A DNA stretch of 63,108 bases from Candidatus Sulfuritelmatomonas gaucii (GTDB lineage: Bacteria > Acidobacteriota > Terriglobia > Terriglobales > Acidobacteriaceae). Location of the stretch: positions 206,655-269,762 of the forward strand of contig OKRB01000086.1 in assembly GCA_900290245.1 (NCBI GenBank), read 5' to 3'. Both the position numbers and the translations under genes were made by a program. This document shows positions 1 through 8,001 of this stretch, one piece after another (within the stretch, counting starts at the first letter, position 1; each line of letters starts with the position of its first letter). The notes under the pieces were generated by a model. The model was given only the letters and a program-made list of their open reading frames with translations, was not told the DNA's origin and ran no database searches.

Positions 1-542
1 GAGCCGAAGCCGGCTCGATAAATCGCATCGGTCACGGGTTCCCCTTTCTTGAGCGCGGCGCGCAACGTTCCCGCACGCAGCGCACGTTGATATTCAAGTG
101 GGCTCACACCCATTTCGCGCTTGAAGAGCCGCTGCACGGTGAAGGGGCTCTGGCCGGCGACGCGACCGAGTTCGTTGAGGCGCACCGGCCGATCGAGATG
201 CGCCTCGATATGCTTGCGCACTCTCGCCAGAACATCAGTCCGGCCCGGCGCTTCCGGATGACATCGCATGCACGGCCGAAATCCCGCCGCCTGAGCTTCG
301 GCAGCCGTTGTGAAGAAGCGCACGTTCGCGCGCAGCGGCCGCCGACTCGCGCAGTTCGGCCGGCAAAAGACGCCGGTCGTCGTGACGGCGTAGAAAAATT
401 GCGCCTCATGGTCGCGGGCAAGAAGCTGCTTCCATGCGAAGTCCGGATCGACCACGGGACTCGTCGCAGCTGTTGGAGTGGAGACTCTGGGCATCGTATT
501 CACTTCTGCGAATTGTGTTGCTATCAGCGCGTTGCTACTCAT
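1..542 (-). CDS. ada: Ada-type methylphosphotriester-DNA methyltransferase/transcriptional activator (partial, 3' end outside window)
   Basis: The reading frame is open to the window edge, so only the first 180 or so residues are visible. The N-terminal zinc domain has the Ada ligand set: TGVFCRPNC supplies C60 and C64, and PCMRC supplies C91 and C94. In Ada the first cysteine accepts the methyl group from phosphotriesters and so turns the protein into an activator of alkylation-repair genes. An AraC-type helix-turn-helix follows, with SPFTVQRLFKREMGVSPLEY clearly visible. Whether the C-terminal O6-methylguanine methyltransferase domain is present cannot be seen. The ATG at 542 is the upstream choice; a second ATG lies 16 codons downstream. 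The gene is divergent from the propeller gene at 779. The family assignment is secure. Confidence 0.88.
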   Translation of the reverse strand, partial: MSSNALIATQFAEVNTMPRVSTPTAATSPVVDPDFAWKQLLARDHEAQFFYAVTTTGVFCRPNCASRRPLRANVRFFTTAAEAQAAGFRPCMRCHPEAPGRTDVLARVRKHIEAHLDRPVRLNELGRVAGQSPFTVQRLFKREMGVSPLEYQRALRAGTLRAALKKGEPVTDAIYRAGFG

Positions 543-778
543 GGGAATCATAGTCGCTCATCGCTGATCGCTGCGCACTCCGATTCTTGCGTGTAATTCC
601 TTTTCTCCCTTGAGCGGCCACCAATTGTGGCAGACATCGATTTCGTGTCCACGGGAAATTCAGCCTTATGGGCTAAGCGACGTGTATGCTCGATGTGCGG
701 ACAAGATCGAGGATTGACTCCCGGCTAGCCGGTCAGGACGACGGCGAAGCAGTCAGCCTGATCGATGGAGGCATCGCC

Positions 779-1897
779 ATGTCATTCAAGTCACTCGCTG
801 TAACCGTCGCTCTCGTGTTTTCATTTGCGGGCCTCGCCCTCGCGCAGGCCAGCGGTCCATACCAGGTCCAGAAGATCCAATTGGTTGGCGGCGACGGAGG
901 ATTCGACTATGTGACGGCCGATCCGGACGGACGCATTTTGTACGTGGCGCGCTCCGGGCCTGCGGGACACATTGGAGTCTTCAACCTCGACACGCTGGCT
1001 CAGGTAGGCGACATTCCAGGTACGAGCGCGCACGGCGGCGCGGTGGATACAGCGACTGGCCACGGATTCGCAACCTCAAAGCCGGTGACGATGTTCGACG
1101 CAAAGACCTTCGCGATCATCAAGAAGATCGACGTCGAGGGCAATCCAGACGGCTATCTGAACGACCCCTACAATCACCACTTCTACATCCTTAGCCACTC
1201 CGAGCCGAATATCACCGTCCTTGACGACAAGGATGGCTCGATCCTCGGGACCATCAACATCGGTGGCGCGCCGGAGGAGGCAGCGACCGACGGCCGCGGG
1301 AAAATCTACGTCGATATCGAAGACAAGGCGGCGATTGCCGTAATCGACGCCGACACCATGAAGATGGTTGGCCGCTACGACGTGTCGAGCCATGGTGGAG
1401 GCTGCGCGGGCCTTGCGCTCGATGCCAGGAACAACATCCTCTTCGCCGCTTGCCGCGAGAAGAACAACATGATTATTCTCTCGGCCAGCGACGGCCACAT
1501 CATCACCGACCTGCCTACTGGCATGGGTTGCGACGGTGTCACCTTCAATCCCGAGACGATGGAAGCTTTCAGTTCGCAGGGCGATGGTACGATCACGGTG
1601 GTCAAGGAGGACTCGACCACAAGTTTTGCCGTGGAGCAAACGGTATTCACTCCAGCGCGAGCCAAGACCATCACGCTCGATACCAAGACCGGCAATCTTT
1701 ACCTGATCACGGCCGAGTACGGACCAACGCCCGCCGCTCCCGCTCCGCCTGCTCCGCCTGCGGCGCCGACCGGCTTGACGGCAGGCACGCCTCCGCCGCC
1801 TGGCGGCTCGACTGAAGGTCGTCCGGCATTCATGCGCGGCCCGCGCCCGCCGATGATCCCGCATTCGTTCCAGATTCTCGTGGTGGGCAAGGAGTAA
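779..1897 (+). CDS. exported YncE-like beta-propeller protein
   Basis: A 372-residue protein that starts with a signal peptide (Lys followed by a hydrophobic stretch ending FAGLALAQA). Repeated blades of the YVTN/YncE type follow, with phrases such as GRILYVARS, NLDTLAQVGDIPG and KIYVDIEDKAAIAVIDADT. The C-terminal 60 residues are rich in Pro and Ala (APAPPAPPAAPTG) and look like a linker or tail. I chose the ATG at 779 because GGAGG lies just upstream and the signal peptide then begins at the N-terminus; an upstream in-frame ATG at 686 would put about 31 extra residues before the signal. Proteins of this family bind ligands or act as scaffolds outside the cytoplasm. No specific substrate can be inferred. 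Confidence 0.75.
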   Translation: MSFKSLAVTVALVFSFAGLALAQASGPYQVQKIQLVGGDGGFDYVTADPDGRILYVARSGPAGHIGVFNLDTLAQVGDIPGTSAHGGAVDTATGHGFATSKPVTMFDAKTFAIIKKIDVEGNPDGYLNDPYNHHFYILSHSEPNITVLDDKDGSILGTINIGGAPEEAATDGRGKIYVDIEDKAAIAVIDADTMKMVGRYDVSSHGGGCAGLALDARNNILFAACREKNNMIILSASDGHIITDLPTGMGCDGVTFNPETMEAFSSQGDGTITVVKEDSTTSFAVEQTVFTPARAKTITLDTKTGNLYLITAEYGPTPAAPAPPAPPAAPTGLTAGTPPPPGGSTEGRPAFMRGPRPPMIPHSFQILVVGKE

Positions 1898-1941
1898 GCA
1901 TCGACGCGGCCACCGGCTCGCGGGCAGCGCCCAGGGTGCCA

Positions 1942-2682
1942 CTATCGCGATTGCATCTGTTGCAACAGCGCTTCGGCGCGGGCGAGGTCTTCTTCTGTAT
2001 CCACGCCGATGGTGTCTCTCGGGGCATCTGCCACGTAAATCGTGATCCCATTTTCGAGAAAGCGCAGTTGCTCAAGCCGCTCGAGTTTTTCGAGAGGCGA
2101 AGGCGGCAGCAACGCAAAGTGCTCGAGCGCAGCCCTGCGGTAAGCGTAGATGCCGAGATGCTTGCGGTAGCCGGTGAAGCCGGTGCCGTCGCGGTCAGCG
2201 GGAATGGTTGCGCGGGAGAAGTAGAGCGCGCGGCCGTCGAGAGCGGTGACGACTTTGACGGCGTTGGGATTGGTGAACTCCTCGGGCGGGCAGGGCACGG
2301 CGAGCGTGGTGATATCGACCTCGGGCCGTTCGAATAGGCGAAGCAGCGGGGGGAAGAAATCAGGCGTGAGAGTAGGTTCGTCGCCCTGGATGTTGACATA
2401 GATGTCGGCGTCGATCTGGCGGGCCACTTCCCTAACCCGGTCGCTGCCGCTCGGGCAGGCCGACGAAGTCATCATGAAGGGAATCTGGCGTTCGCGGCAG
2501 GCAGAGGCGACTTCCTCTGCGTCGGTGGCCACGACAACCGGCTCCATGAGGCCGCTTGCCTTTGCCGCGCGCCACACCCACTCCACCATGGGCCGACCGG
2601 CAATCGGTCGCAGCACCTTCCGGGGCATCCGCGTGGACTGAAGCCGAGCAGGAATCACGGCCGCGATGCGCAGGGCGATCAT
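1942..2682 (-). CDS. kdsB: 3-deoxy-manno-octulosonate cytidylyltransferase
   Basis: KdsB activates Kdo with CTP to CMP-Kdo for lipopolysaccharide inner-core synthesis in the cytoplasm. The 246-residue length is typical. The N-terminal nucleotide-binding signature VIPARLQSTRMPRKVL is present, followed by GRPMVEWVW, and later IQGDEPTLTP and HLGIYAYRR, all hallmarks of the family. The presence of this gene indicates a Gram-negative envelope with Kdo-containing LPS. It lies just downstream of azoR on the same strand with a 45-base gap, but the two have no obvious functional link. Confidence 0.95.
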   Translation of the reverse strand: MIALRIAAVIPARLQSTRMPRKVLRPIAGRPMVEWVWRAAKASGLMEPVVVATDAEEVASACRERQIPFMMTSSACPSGSDRVREVARQIDADIYVNIQGDEPTLTPDFFPPLLRLFERPEVDITTLAVPCPPEEFTNPNAVKVVTALDGRALYFSRATIPADRDGTGFTGYRKHLGIYAYRRAALEHFALLPPSPLEKLERLEQLRFLENGITIYVADAPRDTIGVDTEEDLARAEALLQQMQSR

Positions 2683-2727
2683 GAAGTCGAGTTTATATGC
2701 AGCGCGCGGGTGCGTTGTGCGGCGCGC

Positions 2728-3342
2728 TCAGTCAGCAATCGACTGCAGCGCAGTATGGGCGTGGGCCAATCCTTCGGCGGCTGCCTCGGGGCTTTCGCTC
2801 TGGCGATCGGCGTGGATGAACTCGACTTGCGTGAGGCCGATGACGCCGAGAATCGAGCACAGGTAGGGCTCCTGATGATCGAGGGCGTGGAAGGGCGATC
2901 CTGTTGGATACGCGCCGCCACGCGCCGTGAAGACGTAGACCCTTTTGTCGGTCGGTACAAGCGGAGCCACACCACGCGGTGTAAAAGCGAAGGTGCGGCG
3001 TTCGCGCACAATCAGGTCGATCCACGCCTTCAGCGAGGCGGGGATCGAAAGGTTCCACATGGGCGCGCCGAGCACGATAACGTCGGCGGCAAGCAGTTCA
3101 TCTACGAGGCTGTCAGAGCAGGCGAGGGTTTGTTTTTGCGCGGATGTGAGCGCCGCGGGCGCGGTAAAGAAAGCCTCGACCGTGGCTTCGTCGAGGTAGG
3201 GGAAGTTTTCCAGTGAAGTGTTGTGGTGGATGATTGTGCCGCCAGGGTTTTGCTCCTTCCACTTCGCGACGAAGGCAGCGGTAAGACGGCTGGAGACCGA
3301 TGTGCAGCGGGGACTGGAGTCGATATGCAGGAGGGTGGGCAT
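2728..3342 (-). CDS. azoR: FMN-dependent NADH:quinone oxidoreductase / azoreductase
   Basis: A 204-residue flavodoxin-fold enzyme of the AzoR family. It begins LLHIDSSPR, where the SSPR-type loop binds FMN phosphate, and continues with SVSSRLTAAF. The PMWNLSIPASLKAWID segment is the family hallmark around the second FMN contact, and TARGGAYPTG provides the third. These enzymes reduce quinones and azo compounds by two electrons using NADH and protect against quinone stress. The start ATG at 3342 gives the expected N-terminus directly at the first beta strand. Confidence 0.92.
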   Translation of the reverse strand: MPTLLHIDSSPRCTSVSSRLTAAFVAKWKEQNPGGTIIHHNTSLENFPYLDEATVEAFFTAPAALTSAQKQTLACSDSLVDELLAADVIVLGAPMWNLSIPASLKAWIDLIVRERRTFAFTPRGVAPLVPTDKRVYVFTARGGAYPTGSPFHALDHQEPYLCSILGVIGLTQVEFIHADRQSESPEAAAEGLAHAHTALQSIAD

Positions 3343-3416
3343 TGATGCGCTCCCTGATAAGGCTGGCGTAGAGTAATACAGCCATTTTCGCAGGAGGAGT
3401 TGGGTGCGCCGGGCGT

Positions 3417-3445
3417 TTGACCTGCCAATGCAGCCCCCGTATCAT
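3417..3445 (+). promoter_or_regulatory. sigma70-type promoter of the tRNA gene
   Basis: TTGACC, a 17-base spacer, then TATCAT, placing the start of transcription about 35 bases before the tRNA 5' end. Assigned by sequence match and position only. Confidence 0.55.
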
Positions 3446-3488
3446 CGAAGTTGGCTCCTGAGCGCGGATTCGCCCCGAGCCACCTCCC

Positions 3489-3565
3489 GGCGGAGTAGCT
3501 CAGTTGGTTAGAGCGTGGGATTCATAACCCCAAGGTCGGCAGTTCGATCCTGCCCTCCGCCACCA
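3489..3565 (+). tRNA. tRNA-Met (anticodon CAT, elongator type)
   Basis: A 77-base tRNA with encoded CCA. The acceptor stem GGCGGAG pairs with CTCCGCC. The D-arm is GCTCAGTTGGTTAGAGC, the anticodon loop contains CAT, and the T-arm is GGCAG TTCGATC CTGCC. The first base pair is G-C, so it lacks the unpaired C1-A72 of initiator tRNA and is an elongator. A CAT anticodon could also be tRNA-Ile2 after lysidine modification; the sequence alone favours Met without proving it. Confidence 0.93.
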
Positions 3566-3817
3566 TCACTGCGTGGGGCAGTCGCTCGCTAAATGCTCGC
3601 ACAAGCGGTGCTGCCAACTAAAGATATATGGCCGTTCGTCCTCCTCGGCGGACTTAGGCTTTTGCCTGCGGACTCAAACGACCTCATGGCGGATCAAGTT
3701 CGAACTCGAACTCCGAAACTCCGCAATCAGACCGGTTTCATAAGTTGATTTCGGAACACTGGCCTGCCATCCCCGCGCTTCACGCACGGACTCATCGGCG
3801 ACTGAACACGCAGAATT

Positions 3818-4864
3818 CTACTTCGACTCGCCTGTCGTTCCCAAGGCAACATGCGGCCAACCTCCGTTCCAGGTGATCGTAGAAACCTGGAGCGCTGGTC
3901 TTCCAGTTTGTGCGTCGTAGGCGTGAAAGACCATCACATTGCCTCCCGCTTTTTGAAGAATCGACTCGCCGCCCGGTCCCAGCCATCGGGTATTACCGAC
4001 AAGCAATTGCGTGCCGCCGCCGGACAGCATCTGTTTATTGTCTGCGTCGAAATACGGGCCGGTCACTTTGTGAGAACGGCCGACCATGATGCGGTAGGTA
4101 CTGTGGATTCCGCGGCAGCAAAGATCGAAGGAGACAAACAAATAATAGAAACCCCGGTGCCGAACGATGAATGGCGCTTCGATCGCCTCCCAGTTCGGTG
4201 GTAATCCGGGCTTCGGTGGTTCAGCGTTTTCAGGCTTGGCCCGCGATGCCAGCGCATAAAGGGTCGGATCCGATGCGGCGAGTTTGCCCGTTGCCGCGTC
4301 GATGCGCCGCATTTTGATCCCACTCCAAAAGCTGCCAAAGCTCAACCATGGTTGACCCTTTTCGTCGAGAACAATATTTGGATCGATTGCGTTGAAGTCG
4401 TCTGTCTCAGTTGACTTCAATACGAACCCCTCGTCCTTCCATGCATAACGTGGGCTTTTGGGATCGAGGGTCACGTTGGTCGCCAGTGCGATGCCGGAGG
4501 TGTTGGCCCCAAAAACGGAGTATGCGTAGTAGAGATGATAGGCGCCATGAAAGTAGGAGATATCCGGCGCCCACAATTCTCTCGTGCGCGGGCTAGATTC
4601 ATGAATCCACGCGGGTATTTCCGCAAAGACGTGCCCGCACTGCTTCCAATCAGTCAGGTTTTTTGAGCAGCGCACAGCAAACTGTCCACCATCGGGCGCT
4701 TTGCCTGTCGCAAAAACGTAATAGGTGTCACCCTCCATCGCGATCGAAGGGTCATGCGTGAACTGGTAGTCCCCGCTCAAGGCAAGCGCTTTGGGCTCCT
4801 GGCTCCTGAGCACCAGAGCAATCATGAAAAGCAGCAGCACTGCAATAACGCGCAACTGGAACAT
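3818..4864 (-). CDS. exported GH43 arabinan endo-1,5-alpha-L-arabinosidase-like hydrolase
   Basis: A 348-residue protein with an N-terminal membrane or signal segment (VIAVLLLFMIALVL). It then shows the five-bladed GH43 propeller: the first catalytic Asp lies in FTHDPSIAMEGDTYYVFATG, the central Asp in NAIDPNIVLDEKGQPWLSFGS, and the acid Glu in WEAIEAPFIVRHRGFYYLF. The SFWSGIKM segment and the GGGTQLL region match endo-arabinanases (AbnA type), which cut alpha-1,5-arabinan of plant pectin in the periplasm or outside the cell. It sits next to decayed GH92 and sulfatase fragments, which suggests that a larger polysaccharide-utilisation region once existed here. Confidence 0.88.
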   Translation of the reverse strand: MFQLRVIAVLLLFMIALVLRSQEPKALALSGDYQFTHDPSIAMEGDTYYVFATGKAPDGGQFAVRCSKNLTDWKQCGHVFAEIPAWIHESSPRTRELWAPDISYFHGAYHLYYAYSVFGANTSGIALATNVTLDPKSPRYAWKDEGFVLKSTETDDFNAIDPNIVLDEKGQPWLSFGSFWSGIKMRRIDAATGKLAASDPTLYALASRAKPENAEPPKPGLPPNWEAIEAPFIVRHRGFYYLFVSFDLCCRGIHSTYRIMVGRSHKVTGPYFDADNKQMLSGGGTQLLVGNTRWLGPGGESILQKAGGNVMVFHAYDAQTGRPALQVSTITWNGGWPHVALGTTGESK

Positions 4865-5048
4865 TGAATTCTCTCCATATTCGATTCAACCGGCTACGAG
4901 GTGGCGCGTTTGCGGAGTTTGGACTTCCTTGCTCAGTTGATCAAATGGTTGATCCTCAGCATAAACTGGCGACCTTACGCGCCACATCGGCATTTCCAAA
5001 AAGCCTGCATCGCGGAACGGCAGAAATGGTCCGAGGCCGCTCCATCAA

Positions 5049-5695
5049 TCAGTCGGGCATTGCAAAAAGCTGCATGTCGCCTTGAGTCTTCGGCAGGTCG
5101 CTAAACTTCGCGATGCGGAATTCGGCCCAGTAACCCAGCCATCGCGGATCGGACTGAAGCGCTGCGCCCAGGCGCTGAATCACTTCTCTGCGAACCTTTG
5201 CGTATTCAGGTTTGTCGATCAGGTTCGTTGCATCCTCGGAATCCAGGTCAAAAAGCTCGTCAACTTTCGAAGTGCAGTTGTAGGAATAAAGGTAGCGACG
5301 GCCATCGGAAGCGCGGTGCTGGATGCCGCAATCGAAGTTGACGCCGACGTGCCATCCTCCGAAGAAGAGCACTGTCCGGTCCTCCTCTCCGTGGCCGCTC
5401 TCGATCGCCGGCAAAAGCGAAATACCATCGAATTTGGCCTCTGGACGGATGCCTGCGAAGTCGAGGATGGTTTGGGAGAGGTCGAGAAGCGAAGCGGGAG
5501 ATTCTACCGTAGCTCCTCGCGGAGGTTTCGCGTCGGGAAGCTTGAAAACCATTGGCACGCGGACAACATCAGGATGAAGATATACACCTTTATCCACGAT
5601 TGCGCGACGCCCGTTCATTTCTCCATGGTCTGAAATAAAGGCGATGAGCTTGTTGTCGTAAAGTCCGAGCTCCTTAAGGCGCGCAAAGTGGGCTG
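5049..5695 (-). pseudogene. sulfatase C-terminal fragment
   Basis: About 215 residues match the C-terminal half of type I sulfatases. LKELGLYDNKLIAFISDHGEMNG is the segment carrying the distal metal-binding Asp-His pair, followed by the DKGVYLHPDVVRVPMVFK segment and an ending with DELFDLDSEDATNL. The N-terminal half with the Cys/Ser-x-Pro-x-Arg active-site motif is missing. Upstream, the homology stops abruptly and is replaced in a different frame by GH92 sequence, so this is a remnant and not a functional enzyme. An in-frame ATG at 5729 would allow a 226-residue product, but its first residues are shifted GH92 sequence. Confidence 0.8.
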
Positions 5696-5838
5696 CCGAT
5701 TTCATAAATCGGATTCGGCGAGTAGCCATCGTCCATTTCGAACGGCCCCATCGCCATCATCACAGAATAGGATCCCGTCTGGCCATGGTCCTCGTCGCCC
5801 ACGTAGCCGGCAGGCTCGGCGAAGTAAGAATGTTCCAT
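5690..5838 (-). pseudogene. GH92 alpha-1,2-mannosidase fragment
   Basis: About 50 residues in the frame that starts at 5838 contain GYVGDEDHGQTGSYSVMMAMG and then PNPIYEIGSPL. These match the well-conserved GH92 segment, whose usual form is GxxGNEDxGQMSAWYV..LGFYPV...Y.IGSPLF. The frame has a TAG just upstream and ends a few codons after the GSPL motif, where it meets the sulfatase remnant. Only a small internal piece of a protein that is normally over 700 residues survives. Confidence 0.65.
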
Positions 5839-6242
5839 CACCGACAATCTCTATTGTTCGATCGTCCGCGGCGGTTTCACGCCGGCGAGGTCGTGGCACA
5901 TCGGCTGGCTCTCTTTTTGTCGAAGTAACAGCCCAGGAAACCGCGCGGTTGGCAACGACCATTTCGATCGAACGGAAGCAAAGCGCCTAACGATTGCACT
6001 TCAGGCGACCCGACGGCAGCGATGGCCAGGTAATCATCTCCTTCGGCCCGGTCAGTTGGCCGCGCAGACGCGAACTGCCGGCGGAATCTTGAGTCACCAC
6101 CAAGAAAGCACGAGCCGTCGGCGGATAGAATCCTAGCTTCCAACTCACAGGTCACAGCCCTTCGCCCGCTCCACGGCCACCCGCCAATTTATCGTCAAGT
6201 CTCTGCGATCCAGCATGTTACAATTTGCCCACACTGAAGCCG
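5839..6242. other. degenerate stretch without an intact gene
   Basis: Minus-strand frames give broken coding-like sequence (for example ELEARILSADGSCFL in one frame, then a switch of frame), interrupted by stops. I could not assign a family with confidence. It appears to continue the gene graveyard that starts at the sulfatase remnant. The stretch also contains the promoter and leader of the phosphatase gene at 6243, but no clear consensus boxes are seen. Confidence 0.4.
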
Positions 6243-7937
6243 ATGAACGAGCATTCCCCGCAATCTGAAACATCGCTGGAAGTGATTGCCCCTGACAGCT
6301 CCCGGGAGTTTGTCACGGTCGCTGAGTCGCCCTTCAATATGGGGCGCGGCAGCGACGGGGATAACCTTTTGCAATTTTCCGATGGGCGCATCTCGCGCAA
6401 GTGCGCAGCCATCGTTAAGAATGGCTCCGGCTACCGGCTTGAAGACCGTGGAAATCGCTATGGCCTCTATGTGAACGGCTCCAGAGTGCAGCAGAAGGCT
6501 CTGCACGACGGCGATCTCATTACCTTCGGCGTCGACGGTTCATATCAAGTGATCTTCCACTCGATTGCCCCAGCCGCGTCGTCCCCCGGGGGGGATGTCG
6601 CCCGGCTCTTAACCCGCATCGGGTCGCTTTCCGAAATTACCGGCACCGGCTCGCAAGCAGGACTGAACAAGCTGAATCTGCTGCTGGAGGCAACTTCTCT
6701 GTTGCACTCGCAGCTTCCACTTGAATCGGTTTTGGGCACCATGCTCGATCACGCCATCTCCGTCACCCACGCCGACCGCGGGGTACTCATCGAGCCGGAT
6801 GCGGACGGTGCGCTCCGGGTTCACCTGGCCCGCGGCAACAAGGGCGAAACCTTGCCGCCGGAAAGCCTGAACCCCAGCCAGACTGCGATCCACCAGGCCA
6901 TCGACCGTGGAACCACCGTGATAACCGAAGACCTGAATCTCGCGGGCTTGGATTTGAAGGCCGCGGAGAGCATCGTGGTGCAGGGGCTGCGCGCTGTCGT
7001 CGCCATTCCGCTCTACACCACGTCGCGCGCAACTTCCGACACCGGCGCGCCGCTTGAGCGTGGCCAGTTGCTTGGCGTCATCTACCTCGATTCGCGGCGC
7101 ATTGCAGCGTTTTCCGCGCTCGATCGCCAGATTCTCGATGCGCTCGGCGTCCAGGCCGCCAGTATCCTTGACAATGCGCGCCTTGTCCAGCGGGAACGCG
7201 AGCGCCAGCGGCTGGAGCAGGAGCTATCGATTGCGCGCAGCATCCAGCAGGCGCTGCTGCCACAGGGACTCAGCGATTTTCCGCATTTCGCCGTCAGCGG
7301 GGTGCAGTATCCCTGCCACGAGGTAGGCGGCGACTACTTTGATGTGGTGCCAGTCAGCGAAGATCGCACCGCTATTCTCATCGCCGATGTCAGTGGTAAA
7401 GGGCTTGGCGCGGCACTCCTGACAACCATGCTGCAAGGGGCACTGTCGGGCCTGGCGATGGGCGCCGATCCAATGAAGGTGTTCAACCACGTCAACCGTT
7501 TCCTCTGCCGCCACGCCGAGGTGGGTCGCTACGCCACCATGTTCATCGGCCTCCTTGGCCACGATGGCACGCTCGAGTACATCAAAGCAGGGCACCCATC
7601 GCCGCTGTTGCTGCGCAAGGGCAATGTGAGCGAGCTTTACACCGAGGGGTCATTTCCCGTTGGCCTGATTCCCGAAGCGGAATACAAATCGGCACAGCTG
7701 CAACTTGAGCCGGAGGACACTTTGGTGCTGTTCAGCGACGGCGTGACGGAGGCCGAGGATCCCGACCATCAACTTTTCGAAGTCGACGGCCTGGTTCAAG
7801 CTGTCACCGGGCAGGACGGCGTTCCGGTCGAGGCCCTGCAACAGTCGGTCCTTCGCGCGGTACGCGAATTCACCCGCGGCGCTCAGCAGTCCGACGATCT
7901 CACCCTGCTCGTAGTGCGCTATCACAGGCCGGCTTAG
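6243..7937 (+). CDS. FHA-GAF-PP2C (SpoIIE/RsbU-like) serine phosphatase
   Basis: A protein of about 564 residues with three domains in order. An FHA domain (about residues 15-95) has GRGSDGDNLLQFSDGRISRKCA and would bind phosphothreonine. A GAF sensor (about 120-310) follows. A PP2C-type SpoIIE phosphatase domain (about 340-560) has EVGGDYFDVVPV, LIADVSGKGLGAAL and LVLFSDGVTEAED, which carry the metal-binding aspartates. The likely role is a stress- or ligand-controlled phosphatase that activates the STAS protein encoded at 10021. The next gene is a Ser/Thr kinase, a plausible source of the phosphothreonine bound by FHA. I chose the ATG at 6243; a TTG six codons upstream is possible. Confidence 0.9.
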   Translation: MNEHSPQSETSLEVIAPDSSREFVTVAESPFNMGRGSDGDNLLQFSDGRISRKCAAIVKNGSGYRLEDRGNRYGLYVNGSRVQQKALHDGDLITFGVDGSYQVIFHSIAPAASSPGGDVARLLTRIGSLSEITGTGSQAGLNKLNLLLEATSLLHSQLPLESVLGTMLDHAISVTHADRGVLIEPDADGALRVHLARGNKGETLPPESLNPSQTAIHQAIDRGTTVITEDLNLAGLDLKAAESIVVQGLRAVVAIPLYTTSRATSDTGAPLERGQLLGVIYLDSRRIAAFSALDRQILDALGVQAASILDNARLVQRERERQRLEQELSIARSIQQALLPQGLSDFPHFAVSGVQYPCHEVGGDYFDVVPVSEDRTAILIADVSGKGLGAALLTTMLQGALSGLAMGADPMKVFNHVNRFLCRHAEVGRYATMFIGLLGHDGTLEYIKAGHPSPLLLRKGNVSELYTEGSFPVGLIPEAEYKSAQLQLEPEDTLVLFSDGVTEAEDPDHQLFEVDGLVQAVTGQDGVPVEALQQSVLRAVREFTRGAQQSDDLTLLVVRYHRPA

Positions 7938-8001
7938 GGCAGGCAAAACGGCACTTGAATTCCGCTTAATCCTGCCGCAAGAGATTGATACAATCCTCAC
8001 C

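Noticed and set aside
87..596. Plus-strand open frame opposite the Ada gene
   Set aside because: The minus strand carries clear Ada domains; the plus-strand frame is a shadow.
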